Of a stretch of DNA of 64,000 nucleotides, positions 16,901 through 24,571 are shown in pieces; positions within the stretch are counted from its first letter, which is position 1; each line of letters opens with the position of its first letter. The notes beneath the pieces are model-generated. The model made no database searches, was not told where the DNA came from, and saw nothing but the letters and a program-made list of their open reading frames with translations. Made by a program: the position numbers and the translations under genes. Source of the stretch: CBDCYS01 sp965224215 (GTDB lineage Bacteria; Acidobacteriota; Terriglobia; Bryobacterales; UBA6623); the NCBI GenBank assembly GCA_965224215.1, contig CBDCYS010000043.1, positions 62,001 to 126,000 of the forward strand. Direction: 5' to 3'.

Positions 16901-18499
16901 AAAGTCTTCGTCCAGCGAGCCGACCGTCGCTCCTTCTGGTTCGGCCACAACCAGGTATTGCGCGCTGTCGGGGATGGCGCCGCCGGAAGTGATAGCGGCC
17001 AGCCGGGCCCCGCGCCGTGGCCGCAGGCGGTGGTTGACCTGGTCGCGGTGAAGGTAAGCTCCGCTGTGGCCGCGCGAGCTGGCAATCCCTTCCGTCAGCA
17101 TTTCGAGAACTGCGTCGAAATCGGCGCGTGGCAGGTTGCGGTAGGGATAGGTCGCCCGCGCGAGGTTGAATAGTTCGTCCTCGCCAAACTCCTCGCAGGC
17201 GACCGCCGCAACCATTTGCTGGGCGAGAATGTCGAGCGGGGCTTCCGGAATCTCGAGCCGGTCCAGCTCGCCGGCACCGATTGAACGGACCAGCGCCGCG
17301 CACTCGATCAGCTCGTCCCGCGTGGTGGCGAACAAGCGGCCCTCGGGCATCGCACCGACCCAATGTCCTGAGCGGCCGATGCGCTGCAGCGCTACCGCTA
17401 TTGATCGCGGCGAGCCGATTTGGCAAACCAGATCGACGAATCCTATGTCGATGCCAAGTTCCAGAGATGCCGTTGCCACGACTGCGCGCAGATCTCCGGC
17501 CTTCAGGCGTTGTTCGGCCGAGAGGCGCAGTTTGCGCGAAAGGCTGCCGTGGTGCGGCAACACCACTCCTTCGCCAAGGCGTTGCTGCAGGTGGTGTGTG
17601 ACGCGCTCAGCTAGACGCCGCGTATTGACGAACACCAGCGTGGTCTGGTGCGAGCGAATCAACTCCGCCAGCCGGTCGTAGATCTCCTCCCACATTTCGT
17701 TGCTGGCGATCGGGCCGAGTTCGTCTTTGGGAACTTCCACGGCCAGCTCCATTTCGCGACGGTGACCGACTTGGATGATGCGGCCCGAAGCGGCGTGAGT
17801 GGTTGAGTTGGGTGCGAATGTCGCGCTCAAGAAACGGGCCACTTGCTCGATGGGCTTGACCGTCGCCGATAGGCCGATTCGCTGCAGGCGTTTCGGCCTT
17901 CCATTGGAGCCTGCATCGGGGCAAGTCAACCGTTCCAGCCGAGCCAGCGACAACGCCAGGTGGGAACCACGCTTGTCATCGGCAACGGCGTGGATCTCGT
18001 CGACGATCACTGTTCGCGCCGTGCTCAGCATCACGCGGCTTTTCTCAGCCGTCAATAAAATGAACAGCGATTCGGGCGTCGTGACCAGGATGTGCGGCGG
18101 TTTCCGCAGCATCTGCTGCTGCTCCCAGGCCGGTGTGTCACCGCTGCGGACCGCCGTGCGAATCCGGGGCAGCTCCAGTCCCTTGTTGGCAGCCAGTTCG
18201 TATAGCTCCGCCAGGGGGGCTTCGAGGTTCTTGTGGATATCGTTGCTGAGCGCCTTGAGCGGGGAAACGTAGACCGCGACCGTTTCGTCGCTCAACGAGC
18301 CGGCGCGGGCCGAGCGGATCAGATCGTCGAGACAGATCAGAAACGCCGCAAGCGTTTTGCCCGACCCGGTCGGCGCAGAGATCAGCACGTCGCGGCCGGA
18401 GCGAATTTCCGGCCAGCCCAGCCGCTGTGGTTCCGTTGCGCCCTGGAAGCGTTGTTCGAACCATTCGGCGACCAGAGGATCGAAGTCAGGGAGGGGCAT
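13970..18499 (-). CDS. lhr: Lhr-type ATP-dependent helicase, 1509 aa
   Basis: A superfamily 2 helicase presumed to act in DNA repair. Motifs in order: Walker A APTGSGKT (residue about 41), YVSPLKALSNDI, TTPESL, DEIH box in VIVDEIHAVADDKRGSHLALS, GLSATV (motif III), TLVFVNTRR (IV), ATASLELGIDIG (V) and LQRIGRSGHWVG (VI). The Lhr-specific winged-helix and beta-rich core follows, with a long C-terminal domain (about 850-1509). The length matches long bacterial Lhr proteins (1400-1550 aa). It stands as a single gene between two mobile zones and looks intact. Confidence 0.93.
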   Translation of the reverse strand: MPLPDFDPLVAEWFEQRFQGATEPQRLGWPEIRSGRDVLISAPTGSGKTLAAFLICLDDLIRSARAGSLSDETVAVYVSPLKALSNDIHKNLEAPLAELYELAANKGLELPRIRTAVRSGDTPAWEQQQMLRKPPHILVTTPESLFILLTAEKSRVMLSTARTVIVDEIHAVADDKRGSHLALSLARLERLTCPDAGSNGRPKRLQRIGLSATVKPIEQVARFLSATFAPNSTTHAASGRIIQVGHRREMELAVEVPKDELGPIASNEMWEEIYDRLAELIRSHQTTLVFVNTRRLAERVTHHLQQRLGEGVVLPHHGSLSRKLRLSAEQRLKAGDLRAVVATASLELGIDIGFVDLVCQIGSPRSIAVALQRIGRSGHWVGAMPEGRLFATTRDELIECAALVRSIGAGELDRLEIPEAPLDILAQQMVAAVACEEFGEDELFNLARATYPYRNLPRADFDAVLEMLTEGIASSRGHSGAYLHRDQVNHRLRPRRGARLAAITSGGAIPDSAQYLVVAEPEGATVGSLDEDFAIESLAGDVFLLGTTSWRIRRIEPGRVRVEDAHGAAPTIPFWTGEAPGRTAELSEEISRVRQEISHRVDESAPDPNEAAVSLLTSECGLNRLGAEQAVEYVRAGEKALGALPGSETVVAERFFDESGGMQLVIHSPFGARINRAWGLALRKRFCRSFNLELQAAATDNGIVISLSEQHAFPLEGVFEFLTPQTLEHVLTQALLDSPMFTVRWRWNLSRALAVLHFSFGRKTPPPIQRMRAEDMLAAVFPDQAACAENLDGEIRIPDHPLVKETIENCLYEAMDLAGLRNLIEGIGKGRVRTVAIDTAEPPPFCHEILNANPYAFLDDAPLEERRTRAIQMRRTLSADMVEGPGALDAEAIAQVADEAWPLVRDADELHDALLTLIALPPTPEWEEYFAELRQSGRATTLQVPEECGVKQQNRTRKGAVELTDAPRGALDPTDDLDPMGDPSDPVATSSWAAAERLTLAAAAYPEAILNPHIPAVPPSRPIPDSREACVAEILRGWLDSCGPATADDFAQRLALPRPLVEAGLLRLEAEGQILRGRFSPGLADNETEWCNRRLLAQIHRLTLGRLRREIEPVSSADFMRFLCRWQHVASGTRLFGVDGALQIVKQLQGYEISAAAWESQILPRRVADYKPELLDQLSLSGEVTWGRLSPHPAFDRNGGTGESRNADISRRIRPTRVAPLALFLRENAGWLLARSAKTSDSDPRSRLSHPAREVLAALESRGASFFTDLVRRAKRLPSEVEAGLWELVTAGLVTADGFENLRALIDPKRRRGEGRGRHARPRHAPGRWALLREALRLEDAAESAAPCDTEAPNAAASTTSQPGHDPVESFAKCLLDRWGVLFRDLLRHETLAPPWRDLLVVLRRLEARGEIRGGRFVEAFVGEQFALPEAVELLRSVRRSQPDGEEIEIAASDPLNLVGTILPGSRVSSAAAETVLLKDGVVVEPTESAILALAGAGMPEPATVDSAD

Positions 18500-18572
18500 G
18501 GCCAGCGGGTTTATTTTAGCTCAGTTCCGGCGACATCTAGTCACTGCCTGTACCCGACATAGATGTGGGCGA

Positions 18573-18842
18573 CTAGTGTAGTGCGCCAATCAGACCATAA
18601 CTTATCGTGAGTGGTTTTTTGCCTGCTTGCCGAGCAAGATTGACAGTCCGATCCGCGTACGCGGCGTGATGCTGTTGTTTTGAGCCGCGTTCACGCGGCG
18701 TGGTGTTGCTAGGCCAGCCGTTTACGGCTGGTGCACGCAACCGCTGAGGGTCCTTCAGCCCGTTTCACGGGCTTCCGTTCTCCCCGGCCGATGTCTTCGA
18801 CCGATATCTGTGTGTTGCGCTATTTCTGGCGCACTACACTAG
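18573..18842. mobile_element. 270-bp MITE-like element with 16-bp perfect inverted ends
   Basis: CTAGTGTAGTGCGCCA at 18573-18588 is exactly inverted at 18827-18842. The interior has no gene but several hairpins (CCGCGTACGCGG, GCCGCGTTCACGCGGC, CAGCCGTTTACGGCTG, GCCCGTTTCACGGGC). The layout fits a non-autonomous transposable unit or a structured repeat. No matching transposase was seen in the window, and target duplications are unclear. Confidence 0.6.
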
Positions 18843-18987
18843 CATCCGTAGTCCCCCGCACCCGACTCCGCCGGTCAGAGCCACGCCGGCCCCCCCTATC
18901 TCCCCAAAATTCCAAAACCCAAACTTCGTTTACGGATCTGTGAGAGCCTTAATCCCATTGTTATCAACAAATGGTCCCGCTCGAGAC

Positions 18988-19015
18988 TTGACAAACGCGA
19001 ATGCTCCACTATGCT
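18988..19015 (+). promoter_or_regulatory. Promoter of the repeat unit, copy 1
   Basis: TTGACA (18988-18993), a 16-bp spacer and TATGCT (19010-19015). The same boxes and spacing occur in copy 2 (45349-45376) although spacer bases differ, which suggests selection on the boxes. IS-A3 and IS-A4 now separate it from its small ORF. Confidence 0.55.
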
Positions 19016-19061
19016 GAGAGCGGTGAAATCATCGATCGGCAAGTGATCATTCACAGCGCCG

Positions 19062-19136
19062 TTCACAAAATGCCCGTTCACGAAATGCCAGTTCACAATA
19101 GGCCAGTTCACAATAGGCCAGTTCACAATAGGAACG
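19062..19136 (+). repeat. Five tandem 15-bp units (TTCACAATAGGCCAG type)
   Basis: Units: TTCACAAAATGCCCG, TTCACGAAATGCCAG, TTCACAATAGGCCAG twice, then TTCACAATAGGAACG. They lie between the promoter and the start of the small ORF in the original unit. Copy 2 has only a short degenerate version, so the array has expanded here. They could be iterated binding sites or simple slippage. Confidence 0.75.
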
Positions 19137-19174
19137 ACAAGGTGAGTTGGCTCCTGAAGGGGCAAAAAACGCTA

Positions 19175-20205
19175 GATGGGTATCCGGTTGACTCAGGTAG
19201 CCCCAATATCTTGTGGTTTGGGGATTTTCTTGGGTTCTGTAACCGGGTGAACAATCATCTTGTAAGTCGCGGGATCCACGGCTACCGCCTGCTGGACGAG
19301 CCGATAGAAGAGTTTGCCGCGGCTTTTGGAGTTGCGGCGGTTGAAACGGAAGGTGAACTCGTCCAGGTAGTAGTCCAGATGTTTGTGGCTCACGGCGCCC
19401 TGATGGGTGCCCAGCAGCCAGCGCTTGAGCAGTGACATCACGCGGTGGACGCGGGGCATCAATTCCGACGCGGACTGCTCCTGCCTGCTGACAACTGTGA
19501 CCTGATGGACGTAGCCTTCCTTTTTCAACCCGGAGTAACCGGGCCAGCCGTCGGTATGCACCACGCTGCCCGGCTCGATGCACTCCTCCACGAAAGGCAA
19601 CAGGCTCTCGCCCGAGGCATCCTCGATTCTCTTCATGCGAATCCGGCCGATACCCCGCCCATCCTCTTGAGCGGCTACTGCGATCAATGCTTTGTTTTTC
19701 AGGTTTCGGCCCCGCAGGCCCTCTTCGAGCCCGCCCCAGTAGCTTTCATCGACTTCCACCGTCCCGGCCAGCAAATCCCGTCCCGGCCGCACCATCGCGC
19801 GCCGCATTTTGTGCAGCCAGGTCCAAGCCGTTTCGTACCTGTTGAGCCCCAACACTCTTTGAAGTCCCAAAGCGTTGGGTCCGGTTTTTTGGGTGGTGAC
19901 CCACCACATCGCACGAAACCACAACGGCAAAGGGCTGCGCGTGTCCTGAAAGATGGTCCCGGCGGTCACCGAGGTTTGGCGCCCACACGCAGCGCACTGC
20001 AGCAGCACTTTTCGCAAAGGCCACGACTTTCCACAACCGCAACCCGGACAGCGGAAACCGTCCGGCCAGCGCAGCCGGAACAGATACTCCCGGCAGGCCT
20101 CCTCACTGCTAAAACGGGCCTCGAACTCTGTCAGGTTCTGAGGGTAATCTTCCATCTGCCGGCATACTACATCTTGGGGCTACCTGAGTCAACCGGATAC
20201 CCACC
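19175..20205 (-). mobile_element. IS-A copy 3, 1031 bp
   Basis: IS-A ends with 8-bp TSD AAACGCTA at 19167-19174 and 20206-20213. It is inserted in the dispersed repeat unit, 17 bp from IS-A4. Confidence 0.95.
19193..20155 (-). CDS. IS1595-family transposase of IS-A3
   Basis: 320 aa, intact, with the same zinc ribbon and DDE domain as copy 1. Small differences (TGPNALGLQ for TGASALGLQ, NRRNSKSRGK for NRRKSKSRGK) mark this copy. Confidence 0.92.
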   Translation of the reverse strand: MEDYPQNLTEFEARFSSEEACREYLFRLRWPDGFRCPGCGCGKSWPLRKVLLQCAACGRQTSVTAGTIFQDTRSPLPLWFRAMWWVTTQKTGPNALGLQRVLGLNRYETAWTWLHKMRRAMVRPGRDLLAGTVEVDESYWGGLEEGLRGRNLKNKALIAVAAQEDGRGIGRIRMKRIEDASGESLLPFVEECIEPGSVVHTDGWPGYSGLKKEGYVHQVTVVSRQEQSASELMPRVHRVMSLLKRWLLGTHQGAVSHKHLDYYLDEFTFRFNRRNSKSRGKLFYRLVQQAVAVDPATYKMIVHPVTEPKKIPKPQDIGAT

Positions 20206-20222
20206 AAACGCTATATCATGAA

Positions 20223-21252
20223 GATGGGTATCCGGTTGACTCAGGTAGCCCCAATATCTTGTGGTTTGGGGATTTTCTTGGGTTCTGTAACCGGGTGAAC
20301 AATCATCTTGTAAGTCGCCGGATCCACGGCTACCGCCTGCTGGACGAGCCGATAGAAGAGTTTGCCTCGGCTTTTGGAGTTGCGGCGGTTGAAACGGAAG
20401 GTGAACTCGTCCAGGTGTAGTCCAGATGTTTGTGGCTCACGGCGCCCTGATGGGTGCCCAGCAGCCAGCGCTTGAGCAGTGACATCATGCGGTGGACGCG
20501 GGGCATCAATTCCGACGCGGACTGCTCCTGCCTGCTGACAACTGTGACCTGATGGACGTAGCCTTCCTTTTTCAACCCGGAGTAACCGGGCCAGCCGTCG
20601 GTATGCACCACGCTGCCCGGCTCGATGCACTCCTCCACGAAAGGCAACAGGCTCTCGCCCGAGGCATCCTCGATTCTCTTCATGCGAATCCGGCCGATAC
20701 CCCGCCCATCCTCTTGAGCGGCCACTGCGATCAATGCTTTGTTTTTTAGGTTTCGGCCCCGCAGGCCCTCTTCGAGCCCGCCCCAGTAGCTTTCATCGAC
20801 TTCCACTCTCCCGGCGAGCAAATCCCGTTCCGGCCGCACCATCGCACGCCGTATTTTGTGCAGCCAGGTCCAAGCCGTTTCGTACCTGTTGCGCCCCAAC
20901 ACTCTTTGCAGTCCCAAAGCGCTGGCTCCGGTCTTTTGGGTGGTGACCCACCACATCGCACGAAACCACAACGGCAAAGGGCTGCGCGTGTCCTGAAAGA
21001 TGGTCCCGGCGGTCACCGAGGTTTGGCGCCCACACGCAGCGCACTGCAGCAGCACTTTTCGCAAAGGCCACGACTTTCCACAACCGCAACCCGGACAGCG
21101 GAAACCGTCCGGCCAGCGCAGCCGGAACAGATACTCCCGGCAGGCCTCCTCACTGCTAAAACGGGACTCGAATTCTGTCAGGTTCTGAGGGTAATCTTCC
21201 ATCTGCCGGCATACTACATCTTGGGGCTACCTGAGTCAACCGGATACCCATC
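20223..21252 (-). mobile_element. IS-A copy 4, 1030 bp
   Basis: IS-A ends with 8-bp TSD ATCATGAA at 20215-20222 and 21253-21260. The TSD contains the start codon of the small ORF of the repeat unit. One base is missing relative to the other copies. Confidence 0.95.
20241..21202 (-). pseudogene. IS1595-family transposase of IS-A4, frameshifted
   Basis: Near 20415 the sequence reads CCAGGTGTAGTCC where intact copies read CCAGGTAGTAGTCC. The one-base loss shifts the frame before the LDEFTFRFNRR C-terminus, so the product is truncated to about 290 aa with a wrong tail. All catalytic motifs lie upstream, so partial function cannot be ruled out, but mobility in cis is doubtful. Confidence 0.88.
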
Positions 21253-21255
21253 ATC

Positions 21256-21363
21256 ATGAAAATATCTGCAAAATCCTGCAATCGAGGTTGTCGGTTCACA
21301 GAAATAAAAGAACTTACGAATTTCCTTGAAACCTCCACCAAGGCGCCCAGGGTAGACAGTTAA
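21256..21363 (+). CDS. 35-aa small ORF of the dispersed repeat, copy 1
   Basis: The frame reads MKISAKSCNRGCRFTEIKEL and continues 15 codons to TAA. The copy at 45493-45600 shares the first 20 residues exactly, and the remainder differs by substitutions without any stop or indel. CxxxxC spacing (CNRGC) is conserved. No family is recognised. The ATG lies inside the IS-A4 target duplication, so the original promoter is now about 2.2 kb away. Coding is plausible but not proven. Confidence 0.4.
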   Translation: MKISAKSCNRGCRFTEIKELTNFLETSTKAPRVDS

Positions 21364-21456
21364 CGCATATAGTCGTCGCAAAAGACACGAAACTTGCCGA
21401 GAAAGAGGGTCGACAGCCCCTGTTTTCACCCAGAGAGTAACTCGCTACAGGTCGTC

Positions 21457-23049
21457 ATGAAAGCTCACCTCGCCCGTGTCACGGCAGTAATTGCCACCAT
21501 CCTATTGCTAAGTGCCTGCTCCGGCGAACCCGGTGTAGAGGCCACGCAGCGGCCGAACATTCTCTTCTGCATCGCCGACGATGCCTCCTATCCGCACATG
21601 GGAGCTTACGGCACCAAGTGGGTCAGTACGCCGGCGTTTGACCGGGTCGCCCGCGAGGGCGTCCTTTTCACCAATGCGTACACACCGAACGCGAAGTGCG
21701 CACCCTCCCGGGCCTCGATCCTGACGGGGAGAAACTCCTGGCAGTTGAAGGAGGCGGCCAATCATATGCCGTTCTTCCCGCCGGAGTTCACCACTTACGT
21801 CGAGGCACTTGCCGAGGCCGGCTACTTTGTGGGGAAGACAGCCAAGGGCTGGGCGCCCGGCGTGGCCCAGGATGCCGACGGCAATCCGCGGGCATTAACT
21901 GGCACGGCCTTTGATCAAAGGGAGACGCCGCCGCCGGCCGAAGGCATTTCAAAAACTGACTACGCGGGCAATTTCATCGATTTCTTGGAAGCAAAGCCCG
22001 ATGGGACAGCCTGGGCTTTCTGGTACGGCGGCCGCGAGCCTCATCGCCGCTACGAATACGGCTCCGGGATAGCCAAGGGCGGAAAGAAGCTGACCGATAT
22101 CGACCAAGTGCCGAAGTTCTGGTCGAACAACGAAATTATCCGAAACGACATGCTCGACTATGCCTTCGAGATCGAGCACTTCGATCAGCACTTGTCGCGA
22201 ATGTTGCAATCACTTGAAGACCGTGGAGAGCTCGACAACACTCTGGTCGTTGTCACAGCCGACAACGGGATGCCGTTCCCCAGAATCAAAGGCCAGGAGT
22301 ATGAACTCTCGAACCACCTGCCGCTCGCCATCATGTGGAAGCAGGGCTTTGCATCGCCGGGCCGGGTGGTAGACGACTTCGTCAGTTTCATCGACTTCGC
22401 GCCGACTTTCATCGAGCTGGCCGGACTGGACTGGAACGCCACCAGGATGCAGCCGTCACCCGGCAGAAGTCTGACCGACATTCTCTATTCGTCGAAGTCC
22501 GGGCAGGTGAACCCTGAGCGCGACCATGTCCTGATTGGCAAGGAACGCCACGACATCGGGCGGCCCCACGACTGGGGCTATCCGATACGCGGAATCGTCA
22601 AAGGCGGCTTACTCTACTTACGAAACTACGAGCCTTCGCGCTGGCCGGCCGGCAATCCTGAAACCGGCTACCTCAACTGCGACGGCAGTCCGACCAAGAC
22701 CGAGATCCTGCAGTCACGCATCAAGGCCCCACGGCGGCTTTTTTGGCAGCTCTCGTTCGGGAAACGACCCGATGAGGAAATGTACGACATCGCGAGCGAC
22801 CCGGAATGTATGAACAACCTGGCCGGAGCCGCCGGGCAAGCCACCGCGAAAGCGGCTCTCAAGGAACAGATGCTGACGGAACTCCGCGCCCAGCAAGACC
22901 CACGAGTGCTCGGGCAAGGGCATGTCTTCGACGAATATCCGAATGCACTCGAGAAGTGGCGAAATTTCTACGAGCGGTCCATGAAAGGAGAGGCGGACAC
23001 TGCGAACTGGATCAACCAGTCCGACATCGAGCGCGAACCGATTGAGTGA
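21457..23049 (+). CDS. Sulfatase (N-sulfoglucosamine sulfohydrolase-like) lipoprotein
   Basis: 530 aa from ATG 21457, chosen because a lipoprotein signal follows (VIATILLLSAC with lipobox LSAC); the frame is open 63 bp further back. Type I sulfatase marks: PNILFCIADDASYPHMGAYG (metal-binding Asp pair), CAPSRASILTGRN with the Cys of the C-x-P-S-R formylglycine motif, VVVTADNGMPFPR (metal site) and a DUF4976-like C-terminus (MYDIASDPECMNNLAG). The closest recognisable type is heparan N-sulfatase/SGSH-like. It is likely exported and membrane anchored, acting on sulfated polysaccharide. It needs a formylglycine-generating enzyme, not seen here. Confidence 0.88.
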   Translation: MKAHLARVTAVIATILLLSACSGEPGVEATQRPNILFCIADDASYPHMGAYGTKWVSTPAFDRVAREGVLFTNAYTPNAKCAPSRASILTGRNSWQLKEAANHMPFFPPEFTTYVEALAEAGYFVGKTAKGWAPGVAQDADGNPRALTGTAFDQRETPPPAEGISKTDYAGNFIDFLEAKPDGTAWAFWYGGREPHRRYEYGSGIAKGGKKLTDIDQVPKFWSNNEIIRNDMLDYAFEIEHFDQHLSRMLQSLEDRGELDNTLVVVTADNGMPFPRIKGQEYELSNHLPLAIMWKQGFASPGRVVDDFVSFIDFAPTFIELAGLDWNATRMQPSPGRSLTDILYSSKSGQVNPERDHVLIGKERHDIGRPHDWGYPIRGIVKGGLLYLRNYEPSRWPAGNPETGYLNCDGSPTKTEILQSRIKAPRRLFWQLSFGKRPDEEMYDIASDPECMNNLAGAAGQATAKAALKEQMLTELRAQQDPRVLGQGHVFDEYPNALEKWRNFYERSMKGEADTANWINQSDIEREPIE

Positions 23050-23227
23050 TTTTTTGTCAAGTGAGCCAGTGTCAAATGAGCCAGCGTCATGGTTGTCTAC
23101 TCACTGGCCTCCGTCGCGATTTCTCTCAACTCTCGGCACCTGAGAAACGCTACGGCGGGCCGACCCAGGGTGTGCCTATCATGAAGTCGCAGCCTCGCGG
23201 CTTATCATGAATTCGTGGCCTCATGAA

Positions 23228-24457
23228 ATGAAGACCCTCTGTAGAGCACTGCCTGCTTTGTTGTCGAACGCTGCTTTCTTCTGCGGACTCGCCCTAGCGC
23301 AAGACGCTCCCGCGCCCACCGGCAACGAAACAGCCGAAGCCCTGCTGGCGCGTGTGGCCGAGACCTACAAAGGCCTCAACCAGTTCTATTTCTCTGCTAC
23401 TGAACAAACCCGCACCCATTCGGAAAACCTTGACCGGCGGACCGAATCGGAATACGTTGTTGCCGCTGACTCGTCCGGCCGTGCCCGGATGCAGCTGACC
23501 GACCAAACGAGCGACAGCGTGTCCGTTTTCGATGGCGAGACAAGCTGGTTCTACGTTCCGAAAATGCGGCAGTACATCGAGCGTAAGCGGAAACCTTTCG
23601 CACCGGCGAAATCCGGCCGGGGCAAAGCGCAACCCTTCGACATTCACAAGTCCGCGTCTCGCTACGTGCAACGCTACAGCGGCGTCGCCGACCGCTTGGA
23701 GGGCGCGCGCATCACCCACCTGAAGTCCGTCGATGAACCGCGCGGCAAAGTGAACTACGCGGTCGTCGAGGCCGAATACCAGACACCACCGGGGACTTCG
23801 CAGGGGAGCGTTCGCCGCACCTTCTGGATCGACCAGGCCGGCGGTATCGTGGTGAGGGAAGTTTCGGTCGCCAGCATGATACCTCCCACTGTCGGCAAAC
23901 GGGTTGAAGTCACACAAACGATCTCATTCCAGAAATTGATCGTCAACGGCTCCGCGCCCTCGGGAATCTTCGATTTCACGCCACCCAAAGGCGCGGAAAT
24001 GGTCGAGGAATTCCGCCCGACGCAGGCAGCGGTCTCGCGCATGGTGGGAACACCGGCGATGGATTTCACTCGTAGCGATCTCTCAGGCGAAACGTTTCGG
24101 CTCGAGGAGCTACGAGGAAAAGTTGTCATGCTCAACTTCTGGGCAACCTGGTGTACGCCCTGCCGGATAGATCTGCCGCATATCGAAGCCATGCACCGCG
24201 AGTTTTCCGAGAAGGGTCTAGTCGTTCTCGGCGTCAACAGTGAGCCCGGCGCGCTCGCTGCTCGCTTCTTTGCCGAGCACGGTTATAGCTTTCCTTCTTT
24301 GGTGGACGTCGAAGATGGAATCGCTCGGGGCTACGCAGTCAAATCGCTGCCGACGACCATCGTGATCGGCCGGGACGGCAACATCTCGAGCTACTTGGTC
24401 GGCCTTCACCCAGAAGAGCGTCTGCGCCGAGAACTCGCGAAGGCCGGCTTGAAATGA
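23228..24457 (+). CDS. LolA-like domain fused to a TlpA-type thioredoxin
   Basis: 409 aa from ATG 23228 (MKTLCRALPALLSNAAFF, a signal peptide); ATG 23207 is a less likely start. Residues about 30-260 look like a LolA/LolB-like (DUF2092-type) lipid-binding beta-barrel: YKGLNQFYFSATEQTRTHSE, DGETSWFYVPKMRQYIE, IVNGSAPSGIFDFTPPKGAE. Residues about 265-409 are an AhpC/TSA-like thioredoxin domain with NFWATWCTPCRIDLPH (redox pair WCTPC) and the cis-Pro region SLPTTIVIG. It is a periplasmic disulfide reductase joined to a possible lipid-sensing part. It stands alone between the sulfatase and the glycosyltransferase. Confidence 0.82.
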   Translation: MKTLCRALPALLSNAAFFCGLALAQDAPAPTGNETAEALLARVAETYKGLNQFYFSATEQTRTHSENLDRRTESEYVVAADSSGRARMQLTDQTSDSVSVFDGETSWFYVPKMRQYIERKRKPFAPAKSGRGKAQPFDIHKSASRYVQRYSGVADRLEGARITHLKSVDEPRGKVNYAVVEAEYQTPPGTSQGSVRRTFWIDQAGGIVVREVSVASMIPPTVGKRVEVTQTISFQKLIVNGSAPSGIFDFTPPKGAEMVEEFRPTQAAVSRMVGTPAMDFTRSDLSGETFRLEELRGKVVMLNFWATWCTPCRIDLPHIEAMHREFSEKGLVVLGVNSEPGALAARFFAEHGYSFPSLVDVEDGIARGYAVKSLPTTIVIGRDGNISSYLVGLHPEERLRRELAKAGLK

Positions 24458-24571
24458 TGCTAAATGCTCAGATGCCACTAGGAATTCATTACGATTTCTT
24501 TATCAAAGTCGACGCATTATAATGCCGGGCTGATACAATAGGGCCTCCGCGAGCCATCCCTCGCCTTCTCA

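Larger units (their letters stand above)
18890..19174 (+). repeat. Dispersed repeat unit, copy 1, left part
   Basis: This stretch aligns by eye with 45235-45480: TCCAAAA..CAA, ATTGTTATCAACAAA, CTTGACA, CTATGCTGAGAGCGGTGAAAT, then GTTCAC-rich sequence and TGAGTTGGCTC..GAAGGG. The unit was continuous with 21253-21400 before IS-A3 and IS-A4 inserted. It carries a promoter and, downstream, a 35-codon ORF. Confidence 0.7.

Noticed and set aside
18896..19165. Minus-strand frame with repeated PIVNW peptides
   Set aside because: It arises from the 15-bp tandem repeat read in reverse; in the second copy of the unit the corresponding sequence is split between different frames.
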